Notes: generated by a model from the letters alone, not told the origin. Shown: positions 15,854 to 23,019, counted from the stretch's first letter. The stretch: DNA of 23,163 bases from Actinobacteria bacterium UBA3028 (GCA_002367715.1 DFDL01000014.1:1-23163); one strand, 5' to 3'. Numbers and translations are program-made.

Positions 15854-16727
15854 TCTTATTCTCGCCATCAATCCAAATCCGCTGCAACATATGCCAATCA
15901 ACCGGATCAGCTGCGATATTTTTTGCGAATCGATCGGCGATAACCTGAGTCATAGCCGCTGCCTTCTCGCCCGTTGTTCCATGGGTTGGTACAGCTATCG
16001 ACTCTTCGAATTTAATATGGATACCACTCTTCGTATATTTAACGTAGGCAGTAATTAGATCTGCTCCCGTCGAGATCGCCAGAAGCGCAGGCCCAGCTGG
16101 CATGCTCGCCTTTGCATCGAAAAAATTCACCGGTATTCCGCTTTTGGATAAATCTCGATCCGCCACAAGTGCAACCAGTTTTCCAGCGCGAAGTCGCTGC
16201 GAGAGAACATCCATGCTGCGCGAATCCAGACTTAAAACTTCCATTCCCATTCTGGTTCGGTATTCAAGGAATTTTCGGAATAGTTTCTCTGGCTTTAGAC
16301 GCTCGGCAACTGTAGTTAGTGGGATACCACTCGAGCAGAAATAAGCCCCGGCGTGGTCCCAATTTCCAGCATGTGGCAATGCGACGATGCACCCGCGCTT
16401 TTCGGCGATTGGATCACGCAAGAAATTCTCATTGGTAACAGCTGTCGTTTCAAGTATCCGCTCTCTGCTCCAGCCGGGAAATCTAAATGTGTCACACCAG
16501 TAGCGCAGATAAGAGCGCACTCCCTGGTTGGTCATAAATTCAAGTTCGACTGGTTCAATCCTCTTATTGATCTGCATATAGTTCGAACGCAATCGAGTTA
16601 CGCCTCTGCCATTTTTCGCATAAAGATAATCGGCAAATCGATCAGCGAGATCATAGGCACGCTTCTCCGGTAATAAACGAATAATTTTCCAAGCCAGGCT
16701 ATAGCCCCAATAAATAAGTATTGACAT
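15846..16727 (-). CDS. patA: Phosphatidylinositol mannoside acyltransferase (LpxL/HtrB family)
   Basis: A 293-residue membrane-associated acyltransferase. The catalytic HX4D motif is HAGNWD at 119-124, followed by a region with VADRDLSKSGIPVNFF and SMPAGPALLA typical of the LPLAT/LpxL superfamily. In mycobacteria the gene in this position (PatA) transfers a fatty acid to the mannose of PIM. The position between pgsA and pimA supports the same role here; the acyl donor cannot be told from sequence. The ATG shares one base with the pgsA stop (TAATG at 16725-16729), and the 3' end overlaps pimA. Confidence 0.9.
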   Translation of the reverse strand: MSILIYWGYSLAWKIIRLLPEKRAYDLADRFADYLYAKNGRGVTRLRSNYMQINKRIEPVELEFMTNQGVRSYLRYWCDTFRFPGWSRERILETTAVTNENFLRDPIAEKRGCIVALPHAGNWDHAGAYFCSSGIPLTTVAERLKPEKLFRKFLEYRTRMGMEVLSLDSRSMDVLSQRLRAGKLVALVADRDLSKSGIPVNFFDAKASMPAGPALLAISTGADLITAYVKYTKSGIHIKFEESIAVPTHGTTGEKAAAMTQVIADRFAKNIAADPVDWHMLQRIWIDGENKNE

Positions 16728-17356
16728 TACTCTGCACTCTTATAGACAATCGCTAATCTCTGCAGAACTGTAAATGCACTTGCCGCCATCAAAAACCAGA
16801 GGCCAATTGTCATAACGTAAGGAACTCCTAGGCCAGCAAAACCTGTAGTGAGCAGAAGAATAATTATACGCTCTGTTCGTTCAGCAAATCCGCCATCACA
16901 TGCAATTCCTAAAGATTGTGCACGCGCTTTTACATAAGAGACAAGAAAACCAAAAATTGCAGCTAACAGTGGGATGGGGGCCAGCGCATCGTCCGTCGAA
17001 GATAAATACCAGAAAACAGCGCCAAGCATTATTGCGTCAGTAAGGCGGTCTAAAGTTGAATCCAAGAGCGCGCCCCAAGAGCTAGACCCTTTTTCTGAGA
17101 GTCTGGCTAGGGTGCCATCGAGTAGATCAAAAAGAACAAAGAGCACAATTAAAAGGGTTCCGAGAAAGAACCTGCCATTTGGAAATGTCAGCAGCGCGGT
17201 CAAAATCGTCGCAAAAGCTCCGATTGCGGTCACCATATTTGCACTGATGCCAATTCGAAGTAGCCCACGGCAAAGTGGCGTAATTATCTTCGTAACTGGG
17301 GCGCGTAATGATTCTTGTAACATCGTTCCCATCGTAGGCTTCGGGGTTGTGAGCAC
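16727..17356 (-). CDS. pgsA: Phosphatidylinositol phosphate synthase (CDP-alcohol phosphatidyltransferase)
   Basis: A 209-residue integral membrane enzyme with several hydrophobic helices. The CDP-alcohol phosphatidyltransferase signature is intact: D77, D80, G81, A84, R85, G95, D99, D103, in DLLDGTLAR followed by GALLDSTLD. By position at the head of the PIM cluster it should join CDP-diacylglycerol to inositol phosphate, giving the lipid that PimA mannosylates. The start is unclear: GTG at 17354-17356 has GGGAAG about 6 nt upstream, while ATGs at 17332 and 17323 would match the usual family N terminus (LQESLRAPVTKIITPL) equally well but lack good ribosome sites. With the GTG start, it overlaps head-to-head with the plus-strand gene at 17349. 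Confidence 0.92.
   Translation of the reverse strand: MLTTPKPTMGTMLQESLRAPVTKIITPLCRGLLRIGISANMVTAIGAFATILTALLTFPNGRFFLGTLLIVLFVLFDLLDGTLARLSEKGSSSWGALLDSTLDRLTDAIMLGAVFWYLSSTDDALAPIPLLAAIFGFLVSYVKARAQSLGIACDGGFAERTERIIILLLTTGFAGLGVPYVMTIGLWFLMAASAFTVLQRLAIVYKSAE
17335..17340 (+). promoter_or_regulatory. Candidate -10 box for the EF-G-remnant gene
   Basis: TAGGCT at 17335-17340 fits TAnnnT and lies 8 nt before the GTG proposed as start of the plus-strand gene. The same hexamer precedes thrS. It would lie inside the 5' end of pgsA. There is no clear -35 box or ribosome site, so this is a weak call, made because no other plus-strand promoter is apparent. Confidence 0.25.
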
Positions 17357-17939
17357 CCAAATCTTCCCACCGATTGCGCCTAAATTGTTGGTTTGCGCAA
17401 TTGGAAAATCTGCGTCGCAGGTGATTGATTATTTCAGCCTCAACCAAGCTCCATTGGAAAGCGCGGATCTCGCGATATTCATCGTGAGTGCGCAGAGCGC
17501 GATCTCCGAAGCTGATCGCAAAATTTGGGAGCAGGCCCGCGAGCTATATATTCCCTCGCTCATTCTGATTACTGAGTTAACCGATGGCGAGATTGATTTC
17601 GACGATATGAGTGCAATTGCTGCCAAACTTTTAGATCCCCTGCAGACGCCATATCTGGTTCTGCATGACGATATTGGAAAGCCGACAGCACTTATCGATT
17701 TAGATTCGCTACGGATTGCGGATTACTCAGATGGCAAGCGAATCGAGCGCGATAGCGATAACGAACACAAAGTTCTAGTCTTTGAATTTAGGAAAGAGTA
17801 CTTAGAAGCGATTGAAGAGTTTGGTCCATCCGGTTTTGCCTCAGGACTCAGTTTTCCGGCTCTGCCATTTATTGAAGACAATGGCCTGGGAAGTTTTGAA
17901 ATAGCAACTCTTCTAAATTCACTACCAAGCCGCAGCTAG
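17349..17939 (+). CDS. Remnant G domain of an EF-G-like (EF-G2) protein
   Basis: About 196 residues from GTG at 17349. The pattern follows the G domain of actinobacterial EF-G-like proteins: PKLLVCAIGKSASQVIDYF stands where the P-loop should be (GKS kept, the preceding glycine pattern lost); ESADLAIFIVSAQSAIS matches the strand after G3; PSLILITELTDGEIDFDDM stands at the NKxD region (the NKxD itself lost); RIADYSDGKRIERDSD and the C-terminal GLSFPALPFIEDNGLGSFEIATLLNSLPS match the G' region before domain II. Switch I, the DTPG box and domains II-V are missing, so GTP hydrolysis and translocation are not expected. In Streptomyces, from memory, a full-length EF-G-like gene sits next to pgsA. 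The frame is open and its 3' end overlaps the HIT gene by 18 nt. It may be decaying or repurposed. The further open frame upstream to 16974 is antisense to pgsA and not counted. Confidence 0.68.
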   Translation: MSTQIFPPIAPKLLVCAIGKSASQVIDYFSLNQAPLESADLAIFIVSAQSAISEADRKIWEQARELYIPSLILITELTDGEIDFDDMSAIAAKLLDPLQTPYLVLHDDIGKPTALIDLDSLRIADYSDGKRIERDSDNEHKVLVFEFRKEYLEAIEEFGPSGFASGLSFPALPFIEDNGLGSFEIATLLNSLPSRS

Positions 17940-18455
17940 CTCAGCTCTGCTCTCTGCTAGCAGTTGTGGCATGACCTTGGTCTCTCCGATTAGCGGCATA
18001 AAGTTTGCATCTCCCGCCCATCTTGGAATTACATGCTGGTGAATATGTTCGGCAACTCCGGCGCCAGATACCGCACCTTGATTCATTCCTAAATTAAATC
18101 CCGCGGCTCCGCTTACTTTACGCAGAGTCGTCATAGCGTGAGAGGTTAAATCGAAGATCTCATTGCGTTCGCTATCAGTTAGTTCAGTTAAATCAGCAAC
18201 ATGTCTATCTGCGCAGATCAAGAGATGACCGGCGTTATATGGATAGAGATTCATAACAACATAAGCCTGCTTGCCGCGCGCAACAATTAGCCCATCTTCA
18301 TCACTCAACTTTGGAATCCGACAGAATGGACATTCAATGTCATTGCCAGGCAATGGACGATTCTCACCAGAGAGGTAAGACATTCGATGTGGCGCCCATA
18401 GCCGCTGCCATCTATCTGGCATTCCAGCTCCGCCTGAACTCAACTCCGCTTCCAA
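17922..18455 (-). CDS. HIT-family nucleotide hydrolase/phosphorylase
   Basis: A 177-residue histidine-triad protein. The triad H137-x-H139-x-H141 is in AEHIHQHVIPRW, and a CxxC pair (C42, C45) with downstream histidines suggests a zinc site. NLYPYNAGHLLI and the C-terminal GGDANF-like AGDANFMPLIGETKVMPQLL match the mycobacterial protein that follows thrS and acts on diadenosine tetraphosphate, so an Ap4A phosphorylase or hydrolase is likely. The start is TTG at 18453-18455, supported by an AGGAG 5 nt upstream that overlaps the thrS stop; the internal ATG at 18422 also has GGAG nearby and is the alternative. It is 8 nt after thrS, and its end overlaps the convergent plus-strand gene. Confidence 0.9.
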   Translation of the reverse strand: MEAELSSGGAGMPDRWQRLWAPHRMSYLSGENRPLPGNDIECPFCRIPKLSDEDGLIVARGKQAYVVMNLYPYNAGHLLICADRHVADLTELTDSERNEIFDLTSHAMTTLRKVSGAAGFNLGMNQGAVSGAGVAEHIHQHVIPRWAGDANFMPLIGETKVMPQLLAESRAELAAAW

Positions 18456-18463
18456 GCTATCTC

Positions 18464-20455
18464 CTAAATCTGAACTCTATTTTGAACTGCTGCTAGAACT
18501 TCCGCTATCGCTGCATCTATCGAGATGCCATTTTTCTGCTCGCCATTTCGATACCTAAATGAGATCGCGCCAGCGCTCTGGTCTTCCTCGCCTGCAATCA
18601 TCATGAATGGAATCTTCTCTAGCTGCGCACTGCGCACCTTCTTCTGCATTCGATCATCAGAGGCATCGATATCGACTCGAATCCCTACTTTGCGCATCTT
18701 TACTACTACTTCTTCAAGGTATGGCGTGAAGGTATCTGCAACCGGGATTGCCCGTACCTGTACTGGTGCAAGCCATGGTGGGAATGCACCTGCATAGTGT
18801 TCAGTTAGAACTCCGAAGAATCTCTCAATCGAACCAAAGAGTGCCCGGTGAATCATTACAGGTTGCTCTCTAGTTCCATCCGAAGATTGGTATTCCAAAT
18901 CAAAGCGCTGTGGAAGTTGGAAATCTACTTGAATCGTCGACATCTGCCAGGTTCGACCAATTGCATCCTTTGCTTGTACTGAAATCTTTGGACCATAAAA
19001 TGCTGCGCCAGCTGGATCTAGAACAAGCTCTAAATTCTGTTTTGTTGCAGCAACTCGAAGTGCTTCGGTCGCAGCTTCCCAATCTTCATCTGCGCCAACT
19101 GACTTCTCTGGATTTCGAGTCGAGAGCTCAAGATAAAAATCCTCGAGACCATAATCGCGCAGCAAGTTGAGAACAAAGGTAAGCAGGCTATCTAGCTCGC
19201 CCAGCATCTGATCTTTCGTGCAGTAAATGTGGGCATCATCTTGCGTAAATCCACGCGCTCTTGTTAAACCATGAATCACGCCAGATTTTTCATAGCGATA
19301 AACAGTTCCAAACTCGAATAACCGCAGCGGTAGATCGCGGTATGAGCGCAGCGAAGATTTATAGATCAAATTATGAAATGGGCAGTTCATCGGCTTCATG
19401 TAGTACTTCTGCCCCGCCCGTTTTATCGTGCCATCGGCATGGAGCTCTTCATCCATAACCATCGGTGGGTACATGCCTTCGGAATACCACTGCAGGTGTC
19501 CAGATGTTTCAAATAGCGCAGCCTTTGTTAGGTGCGGTGAGTAAACAAATTGGTAATCCTCTTCTTCGTGGCGCTTTCGTGAATAATCCTCCATCGCCCG
19601 CCGAATGATTCCGCCCTTAGGATGAAAGACCGCTAGACCAGAACCAATCTCTTCTGGAAAAGAGAATAGATCAAGCTCGGTGCCAAGTCGCCGGTGATCG
19701 CGCTTTTCTGCCTCTGCCAATAAATTCAAATAATTATCTAACTCTTCTTGTGATGGCCAAGCTGTGCCGTAGATGCGCTGCAACATCGGATTCTTCTCAG
19801 ATCCTCGCCAATATGCGGCGGCAGATCTCATCAATTTAAAAGCTGGAATATGTTTAGTAGATGGCAGATGAGGTCCCCGACAGAGATCACTCCAGGCGCT
19901 CTGACCATCGCGACCTAAATTGTCATAAATAGTTAGCTCACCAGCTCCGACCTCAACACTTGATTCATCATCAGCATTATTGGCTTTGAGACCAATTAGT
20001 TCACACTTGTAAGGCTCGTGTGCCAACTCTGCTAGAGCTTGGCTCTCGGTTACGACTCGGCGACGAAATCTCTGACCAGCCTTAACAATCTTGCGCATTG
20101 CAGACTCAAGCTTTACTAAATCATCTGGCGTAAAGGGCTTTTCTGGATCAAAGTCATAATAAAAACCATCGGTAATCGGTGGCCCGATTCCAAGCTTTGT
20201 ATCGGCAAAGACCTCTTGTACCGCTTGTGCTAGAACATGCGCGGTTGAGTGTCGAAGAACCGCAAGGCCTTCAGGCGACCCAATTGCAATGCCTAGTACT
20301 TGATCACCTTCGGATAGATCGCTCCACAAATCTTTAAGTTCGCCATTTATTTTGCAGACCACAATTGCAGAATCCTCGGCAAATAATTGGGTTGGGCGAA
20401 TCTCTGAATCTATAGATCGCGCTTTCCCATCTACAACGATTGAAATATTGGCCAT
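18464..20455 (-). CDS. thrS: Threonyl-tRNA synthetase
   Basis: A 663-residue class II synthetase with an N-terminal TGS domain (1-62), an editing domain with HSTAH (69-73) and CRGPH (192-196), a catalytic core and a C-terminal anticodon-binding domain. The core zinc ligands are C358 in MKPMNCPFH, H409 in DDAHIYC and H536 in VMIHRALFGS. Motif 2 is FGTVYRYEKSGVIHGL. All editing and catalytic residues are in place, so mischarged Ser-tRNA-Thr should be cleared. It begins 4 nt after the pabBC stop. There is no ribosome site, but a TAGGCT box lies 6 nt before the ATG. The HIT gene follows. Confidence 0.97.
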   Translation of the reverse strand: MANISIVVDGKARSIDSEIRPTQLFAEDSAIVVCKINGELKDLWSDLSEGDQVLGIAIGSPEGLAVLRHSTAHVLAQAVQEVFADTKLGIGPPITDGFYYDFDPEKPFTPDDLVKLESAMRKIVKAGQRFRRRVVTESQALAELAHEPYKCELIGLKANNADDESSVEVGAGELTIYDNLGRDGQSAWSDLCRGPHLPSTKHIPAFKLMRSAAAYWRGSEKNPMLQRIYGTAWPSQEELDNYLNLLAEAEKRDHRRLGTELDLFSFPEEIGSGLAVFHPKGGIIRRAMEDYSRKRHEEEDYQFVYSPHLTKAALFETSGHLQWYSEGMYPPMVMDEELHADGTIKRAGQKYYMKPMNCPFHNLIYKSSLRSYRDLPLRLFEFGTVYRYEKSGVIHGLTRARGFTQDDAHIYCTKDQMLGELDSLLTFVLNLLRDYGLEDFYLELSTRNPEKSVGADEDWEAATEALRVAATKQNLELVLDPAGAAFYGPKISVQAKDAIGRTWQMSTIQVDFQLPQRFDLEYQSSDGTREQPVMIHRALFGSIERFFGVLTEHYAGAFPPWLAPVQVRAIPVADTFTPYLEEVVVKMRKVGIRVDIDASDDRMQKKVRSAQLEKIPFMMIAGEEDQSAGAISFRYRNGEQKNGISIDAAIAEVLAAVQNRVQI

Positions 20456-20459
20456 ATCG

Positions 20460-22160
20460 CTAGCCTATCGAATGAGAGCTTAGGATTTCGCGCAATTTGT
20501 CGCGCCATTGGTTGCTAATTTCATCCTCGCGCATTCTGCGACCCGCAATCTCACTAATTGGTTGCGCTATCCGCAGTGAAGATAGTGCGAAGGCATGAGT
20601 TGCTCGCTCTAAGTCAGCTACCAAAATCTGTGCCTCGATAGCAAGGCCGTTAGCAATTATTTGCTCACGCATTATGCCCGGCAAGATTCCTACATCTAGA
20701 TTTGGCGTTAGCCATAAATCATCTATTCGAAAGACATAGTTCGATACGGCGCCCTCGCAGACCAAGCCATCTTGATTGACAATAATTACCTCATCAAAGC
20801 CATCTACTCTGGCATCGGTGAGCATCTCCAAATTTGCGGTGTAGGGAAACTTCTTATGAGCCTTTGCTGTTGGATCAAATTCTAGATTCCGCAACCCTAC
20901 TTTGACGCTGTTCTTACTGTCGACGTAGGGATCTAGCAAAACTTGAAATCTTTGACCAAAGGTTAAGCGCAATCTTCCAACTTCTACATCGGTTAGTGAA
21001 CCGATCGCCTCAAAGATTTCAAAATCACTCGGGATCTCATAACCTAAAGTTGCAGCGCTTTTGCGGGCCCGCTTTAGATGCTGATCTAACAATTGCGCTT
21101 GGCCATTTTCAACTCTGATAGTTTCAAAGAGCCCATCGCCATAAGGCCAACGATCCGCGCGGAAACCACCAGCAATCGATAGGAGCTTTGCTGCTTTAAG
21201 TTCAGTCTCTTCCCACTCTGCTTCAGGTTCACTTGCCCAAGTAATTCCAGCGCCAGTTCCAAATTTCAATTTATTTCCCATACGCCAGAAGAGGCGAATC
21301 GCAACACTTAACTCTGCGTTATCTCCCTCAACCCATCCTAGAGCTCCACAATAAGGACCTCGATCAGTTGGCTCTAATTTTTCAATAAGCTCTACTGCAG
21401 TTGATTTTGGCGTACCGCTAACCGATCCTGGTGGCAGAACATTGCTCAGAACTTGCCCCCACTTAATCTCGCTCTCAAGTTCACCGCAAATATCAGATAC
21501 CAAGTGCTCTAGACCTGGATGCAATTCACTTCTGAGTAGCTCTGTGACTTTGACTGTGCCTGATCTACAGACTCTGCCAAAATCATTTCGCATGAGGTCA
21601 ACAATCATTATATTTTCGGATTTATCTTTCTCGGAGAATGAACTTCCAGTTTCGGAGAGCTTGCGAGTCCCCTTTATCGGGCTGGTCTTAATCGAAGAAC
21701 CCCGGCGCGAGATAAATAGCTCTGGCGAAGCAGATGCAATTTCAATGTCAGGCAACTTCAAATAACATGCGCTAGGCGCTGGATTTGCTTCAAGCATTTT
21801 GCTAAATAGCCCTACTAGTGAGCGATTTATATCGATTTCAGTTACAAGAATTCGGCAAGCATTTACCTGATACACATTTCCCTTTGCAATCTGCGATCTA
21901 ATCTCTTCGACATATTTCTCGAAGTCGGATTGCGAAATTGAGCTCTGCCAAATTCCCTCTAAGCCATCCCAGCGTCCCACCTCTGGAAATGACGCACCAC
22001 GAATTACATTCGCAAATTTGGCATAAGTTTGACGCCCCTCGAATGTTGTAGAAACAGCCCAAAATCCACCGTCATCTAGGGCACCTGAGTCATCGGTGAT
22101 TTCAATCAGATCTGTTGCCAGAACCCCATTCATCCAGAAGAAGGGCTGAGAAATATCCAT
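20460..22160 (-). CDS. pabBC: Aminodeoxychorismate synthase component I fused to aminodeoxychorismate lyase (PabB-PabC)
   Basis: A 566-residue two-domain protein of p-aminobenzoate and folate synthesis. The first about 330 residues are a chorismate-binding domain: PIKGTRKL with K163 (the lysine typical of PabB; anthranilate synthases have PIAGT), DLMRNDFGRVC (188-198), LPPGSVSGTPK (242-252) and GALGWVEGD. The remainder is a class IV PLP aminotransferase fold: PYGDGLFETIRV (339-350), a lysine pair near 436-437 and EGAVSNYVF then LPGIMRE. The lyase step makes p-aminobenzoate and pyruvate. The N terminus of PabB is short relative to stand-alone enzymes (the first 70 residues are compressed). The glutaminase PabA is not in the window. 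A TAGCGT box 6 nt before the ATG suggests a leaderless mRNA. Confidence 0.93.
   Translation of the reverse strand: MDISQPFFWMNGVLATDLIEITDDSGALDDGGFWAVSTTFEGRQTYAKFANVIRGASFPEVGRWDGLEGIWQSSISQSDFEKYVEEIRSQIAKGNVYQVNACRILVTEIDINRSLVGLFSKMLEANPAPSACYLKLPDIEIASASPELFISRRGSSIKTSPIKGTRKLSETGSSFSEKDKSENIMIVDLMRNDFGRVCRSGTVKVTELLRSELHPGLEHLVSDICGELESEIKWGQVLSNVLPPGSVSGTPKSTAVELIEKLEPTDRGPYCGALGWVEGDNAELSVAIRLFWRMGNKLKFGTGAGITWASEPEAEWEETELKAAKLLSIAGGFRADRWPYGDGLFETIRVENGQAQLLDQHLKRARKSAATLGYEIPSDFEIFEAIGSLTDVEVGRLRLTFGQRFQVLLDPYVDSKNSVKVGLRNLEFDPTAKAHKKFPYTANLEMLTDARVDGFDEVIIVNQDGLVCEGAVSNYVFRIDDLWLTPNLDVGILPGIMREQIIANGLAIEAQILVADLERATHAFALSSLRIAQPISEIAGRRMREDEISNQWRDKLREILSSHSIG
20462..20467 (-). 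promoter_or_regulatory. Candidate -10 box for thrS
   Basis: On the minus strand TAGGCT is followed by 6 nt and then the thrS ATG; no ribosome site precedes this ATG. The box overlaps the last codons of pabBC. A leaderless internal transcript for thrS-HIT would fit, but no -35 element is visible and read-through from pabBC is equally possible. Confidence 0.3.
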
Positions 22161-22166
22161 GGGGTA

Positions 22167-22172
22167 ACGCTA
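22167..22172 (-). promoter_or_regulatory. Candidate -10 box for leaderless pabBC transcript
   Basis: TAGCGT on the minus strand is followed by exactly 6 nt (TACCCC) and the pabBC ATG, with no Shine-Dalgarno sequence. The spacing equals that seen before rel. The hairpin at 22181-22196 lies just upstream. Confidence 0.45.
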
Positions 22173-22180
22173 GATGACCC

Positions 22181-22205
22181 CGCGAAATACTTCGCGCTTT
22201 GGCGC
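22181..22205. repeat. Overlapping inverted repeats in the pabBC/tRNA-Gly divergent region
   Basis: CGCGAA-ATAC-TTCGCG at 22181-22196 is a perfect 6-bp-arm dyad. It overlaps a second dyad, GCGC-TTTG-GCGC, at 22194-22205. The pair lies 9 to 33 bp upstream of the pabBC -10 box, where an activator or repressor could act. No poly-T follows on either strand. Confidence 0.4.
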
Positions 22206-22219
22206 TTGCCCGCCTGTTG

Positions 22220-22233
22220 CGCTAGATTTAGCG
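22220..22233. repeat. Palindrome CGCTA-GATT-TAGCG upstream of tRNA-Gly
   Basis: A perfect 5-bp-arm dyad with a 4-nt spacer, 33 bp before the 5' end of tRNA-Gly. It could be an operator for the tRNA promoter or chance in a GC-varied spacer. A possible -10 (TAGATG, 22253-22258) lies between it and the tRNA, without a recognisable -35. Confidence 0.3.
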
Positions 22234-22266
22234 TCTTGATTCTGCAACCTTGTAGATGAGAAGAAT

Positions 22267-22339
22267 GCGGACGTAGCGCAGTTGGTAGCGCGGAACCTTG
22301 CCAAGGTTCAGGTCGCCGGTTCGAACCCGGTCGTCCGCT
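22267..22339 (+). tRNA. tRNA-Gly (GCC)
   Basis: A complete cloverleaf can be drawn: acceptor GCGGACG/CGTCCGC (22267-22273 with 22332-22338), D stem GCGC/GCGC, anticodon stem GAACC/GGTTC around the loop TTGCCAA (anticodon GCC at 22300-22302), T stem GCCGG/CCGGT with loop TTCGAAC, and discriminator T73 as usual for tRNA-Gly. The 3' CCA is not encoded. It reads GGC and GGT codons. Confidence 0.97.
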
Positions 22340-22380
22340 CTCAGTCGGTTAGACACTTCTAATACCCATATCCACAATAT

Positions 22381-22451
22381 GGTCGGATGGCCGAGAGGCG
22401 AGGCTCAGGACTGCAAATCCTGCTACACGGGTTCAAATCCCGTTCCGACCT
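22381..22451 (+). tRNA. tRNA-Cys (GCA)
   Basis: The acceptor GGTCGGA/TCCGACC (22381-22387 with 22444-22450) closes a cloverleaf with anticodon loop CTGCAAA (anticodon GCA), T loop TTCAAAT in stem CGGG/CCCG, and discriminator T, the identity base for Cys. CCA is not encoded. It lies 41 nt after tRNA-Gly, in the same orientation, and is probably co-transcribed. Confidence 0.97.
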
Positions 22452-22499
22452 CCATAATTAAGCACTACGAAATCAACTAACGAATAGTTAGGAAGAGCG

Positions 22500-22850
22500 A
22501 TGAGTGAACTTGAGAAAGCAGAGCGACCGTGGGGACGCTACGAAGTTCTCCAAGAATCGCAATCTCATAAAGTTAAATGCATCTGGATGAATCCTGGCGC
22601 CCGCCTTTCGTATCAGCGCCATAAATTCAGATCAGAGCATTGGTTCATAGTTCAAGGTAGCGGCGAAATCACAATCAACGGCAAGGTCTCAGCAGTCAAA
22701 GCTGGAGATACCGTTGAATTTGAAGTCGGTATCCTCCACCGCTTGGCCAATACCGGAGCTGACGAAATTATTTTTGTAGAGGTCCAGACCGGAACCTATT
22801 TCGGCGAGGATGATATTGAACGTATCGAGGATGATTTCGGCCGCGCCTAA
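22500..22850 (+). CDS. Single-domain cupin, phosphomannose isomerase type II-like
   Basis: A 116-residue protein matching the C-terminal cupin domain of bifunctional mannose-6-phosphate isomerase/GDP-mannose pyrophosphorylase. It has RPWGRYEVL near the start, the metal-binding cupin motif 1 (LSYQRHKFRSEHWFIVQGSG), cupin motif 2 around GILHRLANTG, and the family tail EVQTGTYFGEDDIERIEDDFGR. All expected His/Glu ligands appear present, so it could interconvert mannose 6-phosphate and fructose 6-phosphate, or act on a related sugar. Mannose 6-phosphate would feed GDP-mannose, the donor for PimA in this window, though the link is inference. ATG at 22500 has AGGAAGAG about 6 nt upstream. It sits between tRNA-Cys and tRNA-Val. 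Confidence 0.88.
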   Translation: MSELEKAERPWGRYEVLQESQSHKVKCIWMNPGARLSYQRHKFRSEHWFIVQGSGEITINGKVSAVKAGDTVEFEVGILHRLANTGADEIIFVEVQTGTYFGEDDIERIEDDFGRA

Positions 22851-22891
22851 ACAAATAGTGAATGGAATAGAACTCGGGTAATATCCCACCA

Positions 22892-22909
22892 GTATTAAAG
22901 AAGTAATAC
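22892..22909. repeat. Inverted repeat GTATTA-AAGAAG-TAATAC before tRNA-Val
   Basis: A perfect 6-bp-arm dyad ends 5 bp before the 5' end of tRNA-Val and overlaps the place where its -10 box would be (TATTAA at 22893-22898 or TAATAT at 22879-22884). It may be part of the tRNA promoter or an operator; the stem is AT-rich and would be weak as an RNA hairpin. Confidence 0.3.
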
Positions 22910-22914
22910 CGAAC

Positions 22915-22986
22915 GGACGATTGGCTCAGCGGTAGAGCACCACATTGACATTGTGGGGGTCACTGGTTCGATCCCAGTATCGTCCA
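22915..22986 (+). tRNA. tRNA-Val (GAC)
   Basis: The acceptor GGACGAT/ATCGTCC (22915-22921 with 22979-22985), D arm GCTC/GAGC, anticodon stem CCACA/TGTGG around the loop TTGACAT (anticodon GAC), T loop TTCGATC in stem CTGG/CCAG, and discriminator A all fit tRNA-Val. CCA is not encoded. A plus-strand open frame overlapping it is a translation artefact of the tRNA. Confidence 0.97.
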
Positions 22987-23019
22987 CTAGTATAAAACTA
23001 AACCTTAATCACCCAGGTG

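Noticed and set aside
16974..17348. Long plus-strand open frame continuous with the EF-G-remnant gene
   Set aside because: This part is antisense to the first two-thirds of pgsA, has serine/arginine-rich composition typical of shadow frames, and no family resemblance; the recognisable protein begins only after about 17380.
17900..18460. HIT protein as galactose-1-phosphate uridylyltransferase
   Set aside because: The length (177 aa) and the HxHxH motif with the AGDANF tail fit the Ap4A phosphorylase-type HIT group next to thrS, not GalT.
22298..22480. Plus-strand 60-codon frame across two tRNAs
   Set aside because: It overlaps tRNA-Gly and tRNA-Cys; the peptide is a translation of tRNA sequence (for example GEAQDCKSCYTGSNPVP), a known artefact.
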